This document shows, piece after piece, positions 50,842-60,586 of a stretch of DNA of 64,000 nt (within the stretch, counting starts at the first letter, position 1; the number at the start of each line of letters is the position of its first letter). The position numbers and the translations under genes were made by a program. Source of the DNA: Pedococcus aerophilus (GTDB lineage: Bacteria; Actinomycetota; Actinomycetes; Actinomycetales; Dermatophilaceae). Location of the stretch: positions 1,132,390-1,196,389 of the forward strand of contig NZ_BAAARN010000001.1 of assembly GCF_039532215.1 (NCBI RefSeq), read 5' to 3'. A model generated the notes under the pieces. It saw only the letters and a list, made by a program, of their open reading frames with translations, was not told where the DNA came from and searched no databases.

Positions 50842-50842
<1 letters not shown>
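49979..50842 (-). CDS. rfbD: dTDP-4-dehydrorhamnose reductase
   Basis: Final step to dTDP-L-rhamnose; 287 residues. Extended SDR with TGAGGMLGLDL at the N-terminus, VSTDYVFAGD, and YGRSKAAGE holding the catalytic Tyr-Lys pair. The ATG at 50842 shares one base with the rfbB stop (TGATG). It forms an operon with rfbB, divergent from rfbA-rfbC. Confidence 0.94.
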
Positions 50843-51849
<1,007 letters not shown>

Positions 51850-51900
51850 TCGGAGCGAGCCGCTGTGCCCGGTCGCGCTCCGGCGCGGCGCTCCGGTCAG

Positions 51901-51906
51901 TAGGGT
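51901..51906 (+). promoter_or_regulatory. -10 element (TAGGGT) for leaderless rfbA
   Basis: TAGGGT, 7-nt spacer, then the ATG at 51914. Confidence 0.5.
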
Positions 51907-51913
51907 CTGTCCC

Positions 51914-52792
51914 ATGAAGGGGATCATCCTGGCCGGCGGCTCCGGCACGCGGCTGCACCCGATCACGCTCGGGATCAGCAAGCAGCTCATGCCGATCTAC
52001 GACAAGCCGATGATCTACTACCCGCTGTCGACGCTGATGATGGCCGGGATCCGCGAGGTCCTCATCATCACCACCCCCGAGGACCAGTCGCAGTTCGTTC
52101 GCCTGCTCGGCGACGGCTCGCAGTGGGGCATCGAGCTCACGTATGCCGCGCAGCCCAGTCCCGACGGCCTCGCCCAGGCGTTCATCATCGGCGCGGACTT
52201 CATCGGCGACGACTCGGTGGCCCTCGTCCTCGGCGACAACATCTTCTACGGCACCGGCCTCGGCACGGCGCTGCGCTCCAACACCTCGGTGAGCGGCGGC
52301 CACATCTTCGCGTACCACGTGACCGAGCCCTCGGCCTACGGCGTCGTCGAGTTCGCCGAGGACGGCACCGTCCTGTCCATCGAGGAGAAGCCCGAGCACC
52401 CGAAGTCCTCCTACGCGGTGCCCGGCCTGTACTTCTACGACAACGACGTCGTGCAGATCGCCCGCGACCTCGAGCCCAGCCCGCGCGGCGAGCTCGAGAT
52501 CACCGGGGTCAACGACGCCTACCTCCAACGCGGCGACCTCAGCGTCACGGTGCTGCCCCGGGGCACGGCGTGGTTCGACACCGGGACGTTCGAGGGGTTG
52601 ATGGACTCGGCGCAGTTCGTCCACGTGGTCGAGCAGCGCCAGGGCCAGAAGATCGGCTGCGTGGAGGAGATCGCCTGGCGCAACGGGTGGATCGACGACG
52701 AGACGTTCGAGGCCCTCGCGACCGCCCTGACCAAGAGCGGCTACGGCGTGCACCTCGCCGGACTGCTCGCCGAGAAGCGGGGCTCGCTCTGA
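51914..52792 (+). CDS. rfbA: Glucose-1-phosphate thymidylyltransferase
   Basis: Makes dTDP-glucose from dTTP and glucose-1-phosphate; 292 residues. Nucleotide-binding [13 protein letters not shown] at the N-terminus, [20 protein letters not shown] with metal-binding Asp, and [10 protein letters not shown]. The ATG at 51914 fits the leaderless pattern; the frame is open further upstream but antisense to rfbB. It ends in a one-base overlap with rfbC. Confidence 0.97.
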   Translation: MKGIILAGGSGTRLHPITLGISKQLMPIYDKPMIYYPLSTLMMAGIREVLIITTPEDQSQFVRLLGDGSQWGIELTYAAQPSPDGLAQAFIIGADFIGDDSVALVLGDNIFYGTGLGTALRSNTSVSGGHIFAYHVTEPSAYGVVEFAEDGTVLSIEEKPEHPKSSYAVPGLYFYDNDVVQIARDLEPSPRGELEITGVNDAYLQRGDLSVTVLPRGTAWFDTGTFEGLMDSAQFVHVVEQRQGQKIGCVEEIAWRNGWIDDETFEALATALTKSGYGVHLAGLLAEKRGSL

Positions 52793-53391
52793 TGGAGATC
52801 CGTCCCCTGTCCATCGCCGACGCGTACGAGATCACCCCGCGCCAGTTCCCCGACGACCGGGGCGTGTTCCTCGAGTCCTTCCGCGGCGACCTGCTCGCCG
52901 AGCACCTCGGCCACCGCCCCCACGTGGTCCAGACCAACGTCTCGGTGTCCTCGCGCGGCACGGTCCGCGGCATCCACTTCGCCGACGTCCCCCCGTCGCA
53001 GGCGAAGTACATCACCGCCCTGTCCGGGTCGCTGGTCGACTTCGTCGTCGACATCCGCGTCGGCTCGCCGACGTTCGGTCAGTGGGAGGCGGTCCTGCTC
53101 GACACCGTGGACCGGCGCGCGGTCTACCTCCCCGAGGGCATGGGCCACGCCTTCGCCGCCCTCGAGGACGACACGACGGCGATGTACCTCGTCACCGCCC
53201 CGTACAACCCCGGCCGCGAGCACGGCCTGCACCCGCTCGACCCGCAGATCGGTCTCGAGCTGCCCGAGGGCATGCAGGCCCCGCTCCTGTCGGCGAAGGA
53301 CGCGGCTGCGCCCACCCTCGCCGAGGCAGCGGAGCAGGGCCTGCTCCCCACGTATGCGGCGTGTCGGGAGTTCTACGCCTCCCTGCGCTAG
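52792..53391 (+). CDS. rfbC: dTDP-4-dehydrorhamnose 3,5-epimerase
   Basis: Third step of dTDP-L-rhamnose synthesis; 199 residues of the cupin-like RmlC fold: QTNVSVSSRGTVRGIHF with the catalytic His, VDFVVDIRVGSPTFG, and YLPEGMGHAFAALED. The ATG is joined to rfbA by TGATG. Its stop codon overlaps that of the convergent malic enzyme gene. Confidence 0.96.
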   Translation: MEIRPLSIADAYEITPRQFPDDRGVFLESFRGDLLAEHLGHRPHVVQTNVSVSSRGTVRGIHFADVPPSQAKYITALSGSLVDFVVDIRVGSPTFGQWEAVLLDTVDRRAVYLPEGMGHAFAALEDDTTAMYLVTAPYNPGREHGLHPLDPQIGLELPEGMQAPLLSAKDAAAPTLAEAAEQGLLPTYAACREFYASLR

Positions 53392-53398
53392 GCGCAGG
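53382..53398. terminator. Hairpin formed by the shared stop codons of rfbC and the malic enzyme gene
   Basis: A 7-bp stem CCTGCGC/GCGCAGG closes a 3-nt loop whose TAG is the rfbC stop; the CTA within the same bases is the stop of the opposite gene. With no intergenic space, this is the only terminator candidate for the convergent pair. Confidence 0.45.
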
Positions 53399-54554
53399 CC
53401 ACCACGGCGGCGGCCACCGCGTCCGCGACCCCGGGGGCGAAGACGCTCGGCACGATCTCGTCGGCCGTCGGCTCCGGGACCAGGTCGGCGATGGCGCGGG
53501 CCGCGGCCAGCTTCATCGCCTCGGTGACCTGCGGGGCACCGGAGTCGAGCGCTCCCCGGAAGATCCCCGGGAAGGCCAGGACGTTGTTGATCTGGTTCGG
53601 GAAGTCCGAGCGCCCGGTGGCGACCACGGCGGCGTGCCGCGCCGCCACGTCGGGGTGGACCTCCGGGTCGGGGTTGGCGAGCGCGAAGATGATGGCGTCC
53701 GGCGCCATACCGGCGAGCTCGTGCTCGGGCACGGTGCCCCCGGACACCCCCACGAACACGTCCGCCCCCACCAGCGCGTCGCCCAGGCCACCGGTCAGGC
53801 CGCGCGGGTTGGTCGTCGCGGCCAGGCGCCGCTTGTGGTCCGCGAGGTCCGCCCGCGCCGGGGCGATGATCCCTCGGGAGTCGCAGACGACGATGTCGGC
53901 GACCCCGGCCCTGGCGAGCAGACGGGTCACCGCCACCCCGGCGGCCCCGGCACCGGACACGACCACGCGGAGCGACTCGAGGGACCGGCCGACGACCTTG
54001 GCCGCGTTGAGGAGGCCGGCAAGGACGACGATCGCCGTCCCGTGCTGGTCGTCGTGGAAGACGGGGATGTCGAGCCGCTCCTGGAGGCGACGCTCGATCT
54101 CGAAGCAGCGAGGAGCCGAGATGTCCTCGAGGTTGATGCCGCCGTAGGTCGGGGCGATGCGGGCGATGGCGTCGACGAGCTCCTCGACAGAACCGGTCTC
54201 CATGCACACCGGCACGGCGTCCACCGCACCGAAGTGCTTGAACAGCACCGCCTTGCCCTCCATGACGGGCATGGCGGCCAGGGGCCCGATGTCACCGAGT
54301 CCGAGGACGGCCGTGCCGTCGGTGACCACCGCGACGGTGTTGGCTCGGGCGGTGTAACGGGCGGCGAGGGTCGGGTCGAGGGCGATGGCGCGGGAGACGT
54401 CGGCGACGCCCGGCGTGTAGAGGAGGGCCAGGTCGGCGCGGTCACGCAGGGGCTGCGTGGCGTGCACCCCGAACTTGCCGCCCTCGTGCGCCCGGAAGAC
54501 CGGGTCGGTCGGGTCGAAGAGCGGGTACGCGGACGTCACTGCATTCGCAGTCAT
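53388..54554 (-). CDS. NAD(P)-dependent malic enzyme
   Basis: Oxidative decarboxylation of malate to pyruvate; 388 residues, the short bacterial form without a phosphotransacetylase domain. LLYTPGVADVSRAI carries the catalytic Tyr region, GKAVLFKHFGAVDAVP the Lys, VFHDDQHGTAIV the metal-binding Asp pair, and VVSGAGAAGVAV the dinucleotide loop. NAD versus NADP cannot be decided. The 280-bp gap upstream (54555-54834) separates it from the divergent ABC operon and holds both promoters; I see no further gene in it. Confidence 0.93.
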   Translation of the reverse strand: MTANAVTSAYPLFDPTDPVFRAHEGGKFGVHATQPLRDRADLALLYTPGVADVSRAIALDPTLAARYTARANTVAVVTDGTAVLGLGDIGPLAAMPVMEGKAVLFKHFGAVDAVPVCMETGSVEELVDAIARIAPTYGGINLEDISAPRCFEIERRLQERLDIPVFHDDQHGTAIVVLAGLLNAAKVVGRSLESLRVVVSGAGAAGVAVTRLLARAGVADIVVCDSRGIIAPARADLADHKRRLAATTNPRGLTGGLGDALVGADVFVGVSGGTVPEHELAGMAPDAIIFALANPDPEVHPDVAARHAAVVATGRSDFPNQINNVLAFPGIFRGALDSGAPQVTEAMKLAAARAIADLVPEPTADEIVPSVFAPGVADAVAAAVVACA

Positions 54555-54834
54555 GGAGAAGTCACCTCAGGAACGAAGGAGAGGGGAAGAAGATGCGTGG
54601 GGCACAGCCGACGCAGCCGGACGATCAGTCGGGCCGGGGTGTGGCCAATCAAACGCACAGTGGCGGGGGTTACCCGCCGGTTCATCGTGGCACAGGCGTC
54701 GGGGAGGGAACACCCCTGTAACGGGACTGTGACCCGGATCGCGTTCGGGAATGGCAGGATGCGGACCAGCCCCCGTGGGAGGAAGACCGGGTCGTCGTCC
54801 CCCACGCAGCATCCGAGGAAGGATCACCTCCGCA

Positions 54835-55749
54835 ATGACGCACCGCCTCCGCCCCGCCGCCGTCCTGTTCGCCGGTCTGGCCACCGCCAGCCTGGCCCTG
54901 ACCGCATGCGGCTCCGACTCGCTCGACAGCAACGCGACCTCGAGCTCGACCAGCTCCAGCTCCTCGAGCAGCCAGTCGGTGGACCCCGCCCTCGCCGCCA
55001 AGGTCCCGCAGAAGATCAAGGACGCGGGCAAGATCGTCGTCGGCTCCGACGCCTCCTACGCCCCCAACGAGTTCCTCGCCGACGACGGCAAGACCGTGCA
55101 GGGCATGGACGTCGACCTGTTCTCCGCCGTCGCCGCGAAGTTCGGCCTCAAGGCGGAGTTCCAGAACGCCGGCTTCGACACGATCATCCTCGGCGTGACG
55201 TCCGGCAAGTACGACGTCGGCGTCTCCTCGTTCACCATCAACGACGAGCGCAAGAAGAGCGTCAACATGGTGAGCTACTTCAACGCCGGCACCCAGTGGG
55301 CCGTCAAGGCGGGCAACCCCAAGAAGGTCGACATCGACAACGCCTGCGGCCTCAACATCGGCGTCCAGAAGGGCACCGTGCAGATCGACGACCTCACCGC
55401 GCGCTCCAAGAAGTGCACCGACGCCGGCAAGCCCGCGATCAAGCAGATCATCGATGCCGACCAGAGCAAGGTCACCGCGAGCGTCATCTCCGGCAAGTCC
55501 GACGCGATGCTCGCCGACTCCCCCGTCGGCCTCTACGCCGTGAAGCAGACCGGTGGCCAGCTCGAGGCCCTCGGCGACATCTACGACGCCGCTCCCTACG
55601 GCTTCGTCGTCCCGAAGGACCAGGCCGACTTCGCCCAGGCCATCGCGGACGCGCTCAAGGCGATGGGCACCGACGGCAGCTACAAGGCCGCGCTCGACAA
55701 GTGGGGCAACGACACCGGCGCCATCACCGACTTCGCCGTCAACCCCTGA
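54835..55749 (+). CDS. Polar amino-acid ABC transporter substrate-binding lipoprotein
   Basis: 304 residues. Lipoprotein signal peptide with lipobox LTAC (Cys24), a Ser-rich spacer (about 33-48), then a family-3 periplasmic-binding domain: DAGKIVVGSDASYAPNEF, GMDVDLFSAVAAKFGL, GVQKGTVQ. Family 3 binds polar amino acids such as Glu, Gln, His or Arg; the ligand is not certain. First gene of an operon with permease, ATPase, sodX and sodN. The likely ribosome site AGGAAGGA lies rather far (11 nt) upstream. Confidence 0.9.
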   Translation: MTHRLRPAAVLFAGLATASLALTACGSDSLDSNATSSSTSSSSSSSQSVDPALAAKVPQKIKDAGKIVVGSDASYAPNEFLADDGKTVQGMDVDLFSAVAAKFGLKAEFQNAGFDTIILGVTSGKYDVGVSSFTINDERKKSVNMVSYFNAGTQWAVKAGNPKKVDIDNACGLNIGVQKGTVQIDDLTARSKKCTDAGKPAIKQIIDADQSKVTASVISGKSDAMLADSPVGLYAVKQTGGQLEALGDIYDAAPYGFVVPKDQADFAQAIADALKAMGTDGSYKAALDKWGNDTGAITDFAVNP

Positions 55750-55761
55750 TCCGGGCCACTG

Positions 55762-56718
55762 ATGTCTGAAGGCACGCAGGACCGGCCGGGCGCGATCAAC
55801 GCCCGGCCGGTCCGCCACCCGTGGCGGTGGGTGGCCATGGCGTTCATCGCGGTGCTCGTCGCGATGCTCGTCAGCTCGTTCGTCACCAACGACAAGTGGA
55901 ACTTCGCCTACGCGCTGAAGATCATGAACTTCAACCCGGTCCTCGAGGGCCTGGTCAAGGGCACCATCGTCGGGACCATCGGCGCGATGATCCTCGGCGT
56001 CACGCTCGGCATCGTCATCGGCATCATGCGACTGTCGGCCAACCCGGTCCTGCGCGGGGTCTCGTTCGTCTACACATGGTTCTTCCGGGCCATCCCCCGC
56101 ATCGTGCTGCTCGGCATGCTCGGCACGGGTCTGGGGTTCCTCTACCCCACCCTCGACATCGGGCCGCTGCCGTTCAGCCAGGAGTTCGCGCAGTGGCTGG
56201 GCCTGAGCAGCGACCTGACGTTCTTCAGCCTCAACGTCAACGAGTTCAGCTCGACGATCATGATGGGCATCATCGGCCTCGGTGTCTCCGAGGCCGCCTA
56301 CATGGCCGAGATCGCCCGGGCCGGCATCCAGTCCGTCGACAAGGGTCAGACCGAGGCCGCCCAGGCCCTCGGGATGCCGGCCGGCAAGACCATGCGGCGG
56401 ATCGTGCTCCCGCAGGCGATGCGCGTCATCGTGCCGCCGACGGGCAACGAGACCATCGCCATGGTCAAGGACACCTCGCTGTTCATCGCGATCCCCATCA
56501 CCACCGAGCTCTACTACCAGGCCACCGCGGTCGGGACGAGGACGCTGCAGATCATGCCGTCCTACGTCGCGACCACGGCGTGGTACCTCATCGTCTGCTC
56601 CGTCCTCATGGTCGGGCAGTACTTCCTCGAGAAGCGCTACGGCCGCGGGTTCGGGGCGTCGGGGCCCTCGCAGAAGACGCGGATGCTCTCCTTCAAGGGT
56701 GGGGCGGGAGGAGCCTGA
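55762..56718 (+). CDS. Amino-acid ABC transporter permease
   Basis: 318 residues, five to six membrane helices, of the HisMQ/GlnP type. TM1 at about 23-43; the ATPase-contact EAA loop reads [16 protein letters not shown]. An outside loop of ~45 residues between mid-protein helices ([18 protein letters not shown]) is longer than in GlnP. The only permease in the operon, so it probably homodimerises. Its stop shares one base with the ATPase ATG. Confidence 0.9.
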   Translation: MSEGTQDRPGAINARPVRHPWRWVAMAFIAVLVAMLVSSFVTNDKWNFAYALKIMNFNPVLEGLVKGTIVGTIGAMILGVTLGIVIGIMRLSANPVLRGVSFVYTWFFRAIPRIVLLGMLGTGLGFLYPTLDIGPLPFSQEFAQWLGLSSDLTFFSLNVNEFSSTIMMGIIGLGVSEAAYMAEIARAGIQSVDKGQTEAAQALGMPAGKTMRRIVLPQAMRVIVPPTGNETIAMVKDTSLFIAIPITTELYYQATAVGTRTLQIMPSYVATTAWYLIVCSVLMVGQYFLEKRYGRGFGASGPSQKTRMLSFKGGAGGA

Positions 56719-57512
56719 TGAGCACGCACAAGAAGGACACGCTCCTCGTCCACGCCCTCAACGTCACCAAGGCGTTCCACGGCAACGAGGTGCTCAAGGG
56801 CATCGACATGGACGTCAGCAAGGGCGAGGTCGTCTGCCTGCTCGGGCCGTCCGGCTCGGGCAAGACGACCTTCCTGCGCTGCATCAACCAGCTCGAGACG
56901 ATCGACGGCGGCCGGATCTGGGTCGACGGCGACCTCATCGGGTTCGAGGACCGTGGTGGCACGCTGCACCACCTCACCGACAAGGCGGTCGCTGCCCAGC
57001 GCCGTGACATCGGCATGGTCTTCCAGCGGTTCAACCTGTTCCCGCACATGACGGCGCTCGAGAACGTCATGGAGGCGCCGATCCAGGTCAAGGGCGAGAA
57101 GAAGAAGGACGTCCGCGAGCGCGCCCTGGCCCTGCTCGAGCAGGTCGGTCTCGAGGACAAGCCGGGCGCCTACCCTGCCCAGCTCTCCGGAGGCCAGCAG
57201 CAGCGGGTCGCGATCGCGCGCGCCCTGGCCATGCGGCCCAAGCTCATGCTCTTCGACGAGCCCACCTCGGCGCTCGACCCCGAGCTCGTCGGCGAGGTGC
57301 TCAAGGTCATGCGCGACCTCGCCGCGGACGGCATGACGATGATCGTCGTGACGCACGAGATGGGCTTCGCCCGCGAGGTGGCCGATCGGGTCGTCTTCAT
57401 GGACGGCGGTGTCGTCGTCGAGCAGGGTCGTCCGTCGGAGGTCATCTCGAACCCCCAGCACGACCGCACGAAGTCGTTCCTGCGTCGCATGCGCCAGGAG
57501 GAAGACCGCTGA
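56718..57512 (+). CDS. Amino-acid ABC transporter ATP-binding protein (GlnQ-like)
   Basis: 264 residues: Walker [11 protein letters not shown]-loop [13 protein letters not shown] (typical of the polar amino-acid group), signature [15 protein letters not shown], Walker [16 protein letters not shown]-loop VVTHEMGFA. One-base TGATG overlaps join it to the permease before and to the SOD-maturation protease after it. Confidence 0.94.
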   Translation: MSTHKKDTLLVHALNVTKAFHGNEVLKGIDMDVSKGEVVCLLGPSGSGKTTFLRCINQLETIDGGRIWVDGDLIGFEDRGGTLHHLTDKAVAAQRRDIGMVFQRFNLFPHMTALENVMEAPIQVKGEKKKDVRERALALLEQVGLEDKPGAYPAQLSGGQQQRVAIARALAMRPKLMLFDEPTSALDPELVGEVLKVMRDLAADGMTMIVVTHEMGFAREVADRVVFMDGGVVVEQGRPSEVISNPQHDRTKSFLRRMRQEEDR

Positions 57513-57895
57513 TGCCGATCGGCCTCGGTGTCGTCGTGGTGCGGGGTCGGTCGATGGAACCGACCCTGCACACGGGCGACCGCATGGTCGTCCTCAAGGG
57601 CGCTCCCCCCAGGCTCGGCCGGCTGGCGATCGTGCGGCTGCCCCCGGACGACGACGGTGCACCCCGCCCCCTGGCCATCAAGCGCGTGACCATGCGCGAC
57701 CCCGCCGACCCATCGCGCTACTGGGTGGAGTCCGACAACCAGGGCCTGTTCGGTGTCGCCGACTCGTGGACCCACGGCATCGGCTCGCTGGCCCGCGACC
57801 AGATCCGGGCGCTCGTCCTCTTCCGCATCCCGCAACGCGTCCGCGTCCCGGGGAGGCGCAGGGGGCGCCGTGCGACCACCGGGGACGCGGGGTAG
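57512..57895 (+). CDS. sodX: Nickel-type superoxide dismutase maturation protease
   Basis: 127-residue S26-type peptidase that trims the N-terminus of Ni-SOD to expose the nickel hook. Catalytic Ser14 in GRSMEPT and Lys57 in LAIKRV form the dyad; SDNQG matches signal-peptidase box E. Unlike leader peptidases it lacks a clear N-terminal membrane anchor. It is joined to the ABC ATPase by a one-base overlap and followed by sodN 43 bp later, the expected partner. Confidence 0.92.
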   Translation: MPIGLGVVVVRGRSMEPTLHTGDRMVVLKGAPPRLGRLAIVRLPPDDDGAPRPLAIKRVTMRDPADPSRYWVESDNQGLFGVADSWTHGIGSLARDQIRALVLFRIPQRVRVPGRRRGRRATTGDAG

Positions 57896-57938
57896 GTTTG
57901 TCGAGCACGTGATCATCCGTCTCGCAGAAGGGATCCGC

Positions 57939-58337
57939 ATGCTCTCCCGCATCTTCCGTACCACCGAGGTCAGCGCCCACTGCGACCTCCCCTGTGGCGT
58001 GTACGACCCCGCCCAGGCCCGCATCGAGGCCGAGTCGATCAAGGCGATCATCGCCAAGGTCGCCGACAACGACGACCCCGACTTCCGCACCCGTGCGATC
58101 GTCATCAAGGAGCAGCGCTCCGAGCTGGTCAAGCACCACCTGTGGGTGCTGTGGACCGACTACTTCAAGCCCCCGCACTTCGAGAAGTACCCCCAGCTGC
58201 ACACCCTCTTCAACGAGGCGACCAAGCTGGCCGGGGCCTCTGGCACCAAGGGCGAGCTCGACGCCGGCAAGGCCGACGAGCTGCTCGCCAAGATCGACGA
58301 GATCGACGCGATCTTCAAGGAGACCAAGAAGGCCTGA
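57939..58337 (+). CDS. sodN: Nickel superoxide dismutase precursor
   Basis: Removes superoxide with a nickel centre. 132 residues; the pro-sequence is residues 1-13 and the mature chain starts at His14 in HCDLPCGVYDP, with His14, Cys15 and Cys19 as the nickel ligands. KEQRSELVKHHLWVLWTDYF and FEKYPQLH match streptomycete SodN throughout. The ATG at 57939 has AGAAGGG upstream. A strong terminator follows. Confidence 0.97.
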   Translation: MLSRIFRTTEVSAHCDLPCGVYDPAQARIEAESIKAIIAKVADNDDPDFRTRAIVIKEQRSELVKHHLWVLWTDYFKPPHFEKYPQLHTLFNEATKLAGASGTKGELDAGKADELLAKIDEIDAIFKETKKA

Positions 58338-58350
58338 GCCTTCCCTCTCC

Positions 58351-58392
58351 CGTGAACGGGCCCTCGCACTCCGGTGCGGGGGCCCGTTCACG
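58351..58392 (+). terminator. Terminator after sodN
   Basis: A 19-position stem (CGTGAACGGGCCC, a T.G wobble, then CGCAC, with their complements) and a TCCG loop. It ends the ABC-sodX-sodN operon. Confidence 0.88.
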
Positions 58393-58519
58393 TGTGCCGC
58401 CGCGCACGACCGCCCCCGGGCCTGCTCAGGTGTGCCTCCCACCATTGGTCCCGAGTCGGGCATACGGTGCCTTCCGGACTGCGTTGCCCGCCGTTCCCGC
58501 TCCCACCTGGAGGTCCCCC

Positions 58520-58816
58520 GTGAGTGCCGACACCGACGTCGACCACGACACCGTCCCACCCGCCAACAAGGGCCTGCTGGCGATCGCCGCCGTCCTGCTG
58601 GCCCTGCCGATGATCGCCCTGCTCTGGGTGAGCAGCTACTCCCGCAAGGAGCCCGTGTTCCTCGGGTTCCCGTTCTTCATCTGGTACCAGTTCCTCTGGG
58701 TCTTCCTCTGCTCGGCGATGACGTATGCCGCCTACCTCCTGGTGCTCAAGGCGCGCCCCCACCGCCCGATGCCCGGCCACCCCAAGCACGGCGCACGTGA
58801 GGAGAACGGCCGATGA
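58520..58816 (+). CDS. DUF3311 small membrane protein
   Basis: 98 residues with two membrane helices (about 20-40 and 55-75, FLGFPFFIWYQFLWVFLC) and a charged tail. DUF3311 proteins regularly precede sodium:solute symporters and are thought to be accessory subunits. The GTG at 58520 has GGAGG 6 nt upstream, and the stop overlaps the symporter start (ATGA). Confidence 0.85.
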   Translation: MSADTDVDHDTVPPANKGLLAIAAVLLALPMIALLWVSSYSRKEPVFLGFPFFIWYQFLWVFLCSAMTYAAYLLVLKARPHRPMPGHPKHGAREENGR

Positions 58817-60492
58817 GCACCCTGCTCCCTGCAGCCACCGACACCGGCGGCGTCAACGGCGTCGCCCTCACCGTCCTCATCGTGCTCTTCGCCCTCGTCA
58901 CGGTCATGGGCTTCTGGGCCACCCGCTGGCGCCAGGCCGACTCGATGGAGTCGCTGGACGAGTGGGGGCTTGGCGGTCGGCGCTTCGGCACCTGGGTGAC
59001 CTGGTTCCTCCTCGGCGGTGACCTCTACACCGCGTACACGTTCGTCGCGGTGCCTGCGGCGATGTTCGCGCTCGGGTCGGTGGCCGGCTTCTTCGCCGTC
59101 CCCTACACGATCGTGCTGTACCCGATCATCTTCATCTTCATGGCCCGCCTCTGGTCGGTCAGCCACCGCCACGGCTACGTCACCCCGGCGGACTTCGTGA
59201 AGGGCCGCTACGGCTCCCGCAGCCTGTCGCTCGCGGTGTCGGTCACCGGCATCCTCGCGACGATGCCCTACATCGCCCTGCAGCTCGTCGGCATCCAGGC
59301 CGTCCTCGAGGTCGCGGGTGTCGGTGGCGAGTCCCTGCTGGCCAAGGACCTGCCGCTGTTCGTGGCCTTCGCACTGCTCGCGGCCTACACGTACTCGAGC
59401 GGTCTGCGTGCCCCGGCGGTCATCGCGTTCGTCAAGGACGCGCTGATCTACCTCGTCATCATCGTCGCCGTCATCTACCTGCCCTCGAAGGTCGGCGGCT
59501 GGGACAACGTCTTCAGCGCCGCCGAGGCCAAGATGGCCAAGCCCAGCGCCGCCGACCCGTCGAAGCCGACCGGTGCGTTCATCCCGAACAGCCAGCAGTA
59601 CTGGGCCTACGCCACCCTGGCGTTCGGCTCCGCGCTCGCCCTGTTCATGTACCCGCACTCGATCACGGCGACCCTGTCGAGCTCGACCCGCAACACGATC
59701 CGCCGCAACGCCTCGATCCTCCCGGCGTACTCGTTCGTGCTGGGGCTGCTGGCCCTGCTCGGCTGGGTGGCCATCGCGGCGGGCACCAAGCCGATCGGTC
59801 TCGACGGCAAGCCGAACGCGCAGCTGGTCATCCCGCAGCTGTTCGAGGACATGTTCCCGAGCTGGTTCGCCGGTGTCGCCTTCGCGGCGGTGGCGATCGG
59901 TGCCCTGGTCCCGGCGGCCATCATGTCGATCGCGGCGGCCAACACCTTCACCCGCAACATCTACCGTGACTGGCTCAAGCCCGATGCGACGCACGCGCAG
60001 GAGGCCAAGATCGGCAAGCTGGTCTCCCTGCTGGTCAAGGCATTCGCCCTGATCTTCGTCCTCACCCTGGACAAGCAGAACGCGATCAACTTCCAGCTCC
60101 TCGGTGGCATCTGGATCCTCCAGACGTTCCCGGCGATCGTCGCGGGCCTGTACACCCGCTGGTTCCACCGCTGGGCGCTGCTCGCCGGCTGGGCCGTCGG
60201 CATGGTCTACGGCACGATCACGGCCTACAACGTCATCAACCCGGTGACCAAGGGGCACTTCGGCGGCTCGCTCGACATGATACCGATGATCGGGAAGATG
60301 GGCTATATCGGGATGACCGCGTTCGCGCTCAACCTCGTCATCGCCGTGGTCGTGACCGTCGTGCTCAACGCCCTCAAGGTCGACCCGGGCAAGGACGAGA
60401 CCATCAAGGGCGACTACTTCGCCGACGCGGACGACCCGCGCGTGGAGAAGAACGTGAGCATGGACGCCCACCTCACCACCGGGACGCCGTAG
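58813..60492 (+). CDS. mctP: Sodium:solute symporter, monocarboxylate (MctP) type
   Basis: 559-residue SSSF transporter with about 13 membrane helices. GGRRFGTWVTWFLLGGDLYT near residue 55 and GSALALFMYPHSITATLSS mid-protein are typical of the MctP/ActP group, which imports lactate, pyruvate, acetate or related acids. Paired with DUF3311 by a 4-nt overlap. Substrate range is inferred from family. Confidence 0.85.
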   Translation: MSTLLPAATDTGGVNGVALTVLIVLFALVTVMGFWATRWRQADSMESLDEWGLGGRRFGTWVTWFLLGGDLYTAYTFVAVPAAMFALGSVAGFFAVPYTIVLYPIIFIFMARLWSVSHRHGYVTPADFVKGRYGSRSLSLAVSVTGILATMPYIALQLVGIQAVLEVAGVGGESLLAKDLPLFVAFALLAAYTYSSGLRAPAVIAFVKDALIYLVIIVAVIYLPSKVGGWDNVFSAAEAKMAKPSAADPSKPTGAFIPNSQQYWAYATLAFGSALALFMYPHSITATLSSSTRNTIRRNASILPAYSFVLGLLALLGWVAIAAGTKPIGLDGKPNAQLVIPQLFEDMFPSWFAGVAFAAVAIGALVPAAIMSIAAANTFTRNIYRDWLKPDATHAQEAKIGKLVSLLVKAFALIFVLTLDKQNAINFQLLGGIWILQTFPAIVAGLYTRWFHRWALLAGWAVGMVYGTITAYNVINPVTKGHFGGSLDMIPMIGKMGYIGMTAFALNLVIAVVVTVVLNALKVDPGKDETIKGDYFADADDPRVEKNVSMDAHLTTGTP

Positions 60493-60531
60493 CACCGAGC
60501 GCCGCACCGCGGCGCACTGCACCTGAGCGAC

Positions 60532-60579
60532 GAAGGGCGGTACCGGGACCACGACACCGAGGTCCGGGTACCGCCCTTC
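60532..60579. terminator. Bidirectional terminator between mctP and the HD gene
   Basis: A 13-bp perfect stem GAAGGGCGGTACC with its complement, one G.G mismatch, then 5 more pairs, and a 10-nt loop. It lies between convergent genes. Confidence 0.88.
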
Positions 60580-60586
60580 CGTGGTG

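Noticed and set aside
57753..57938. N-terminal extension of SodN to 194 residues
   Set aside because: Ni-SOD precursors have a short pro-sequence of about 14 residues; the ATG at 57939 with its ribosome site gives exactly that, and the extension overlaps sodX.
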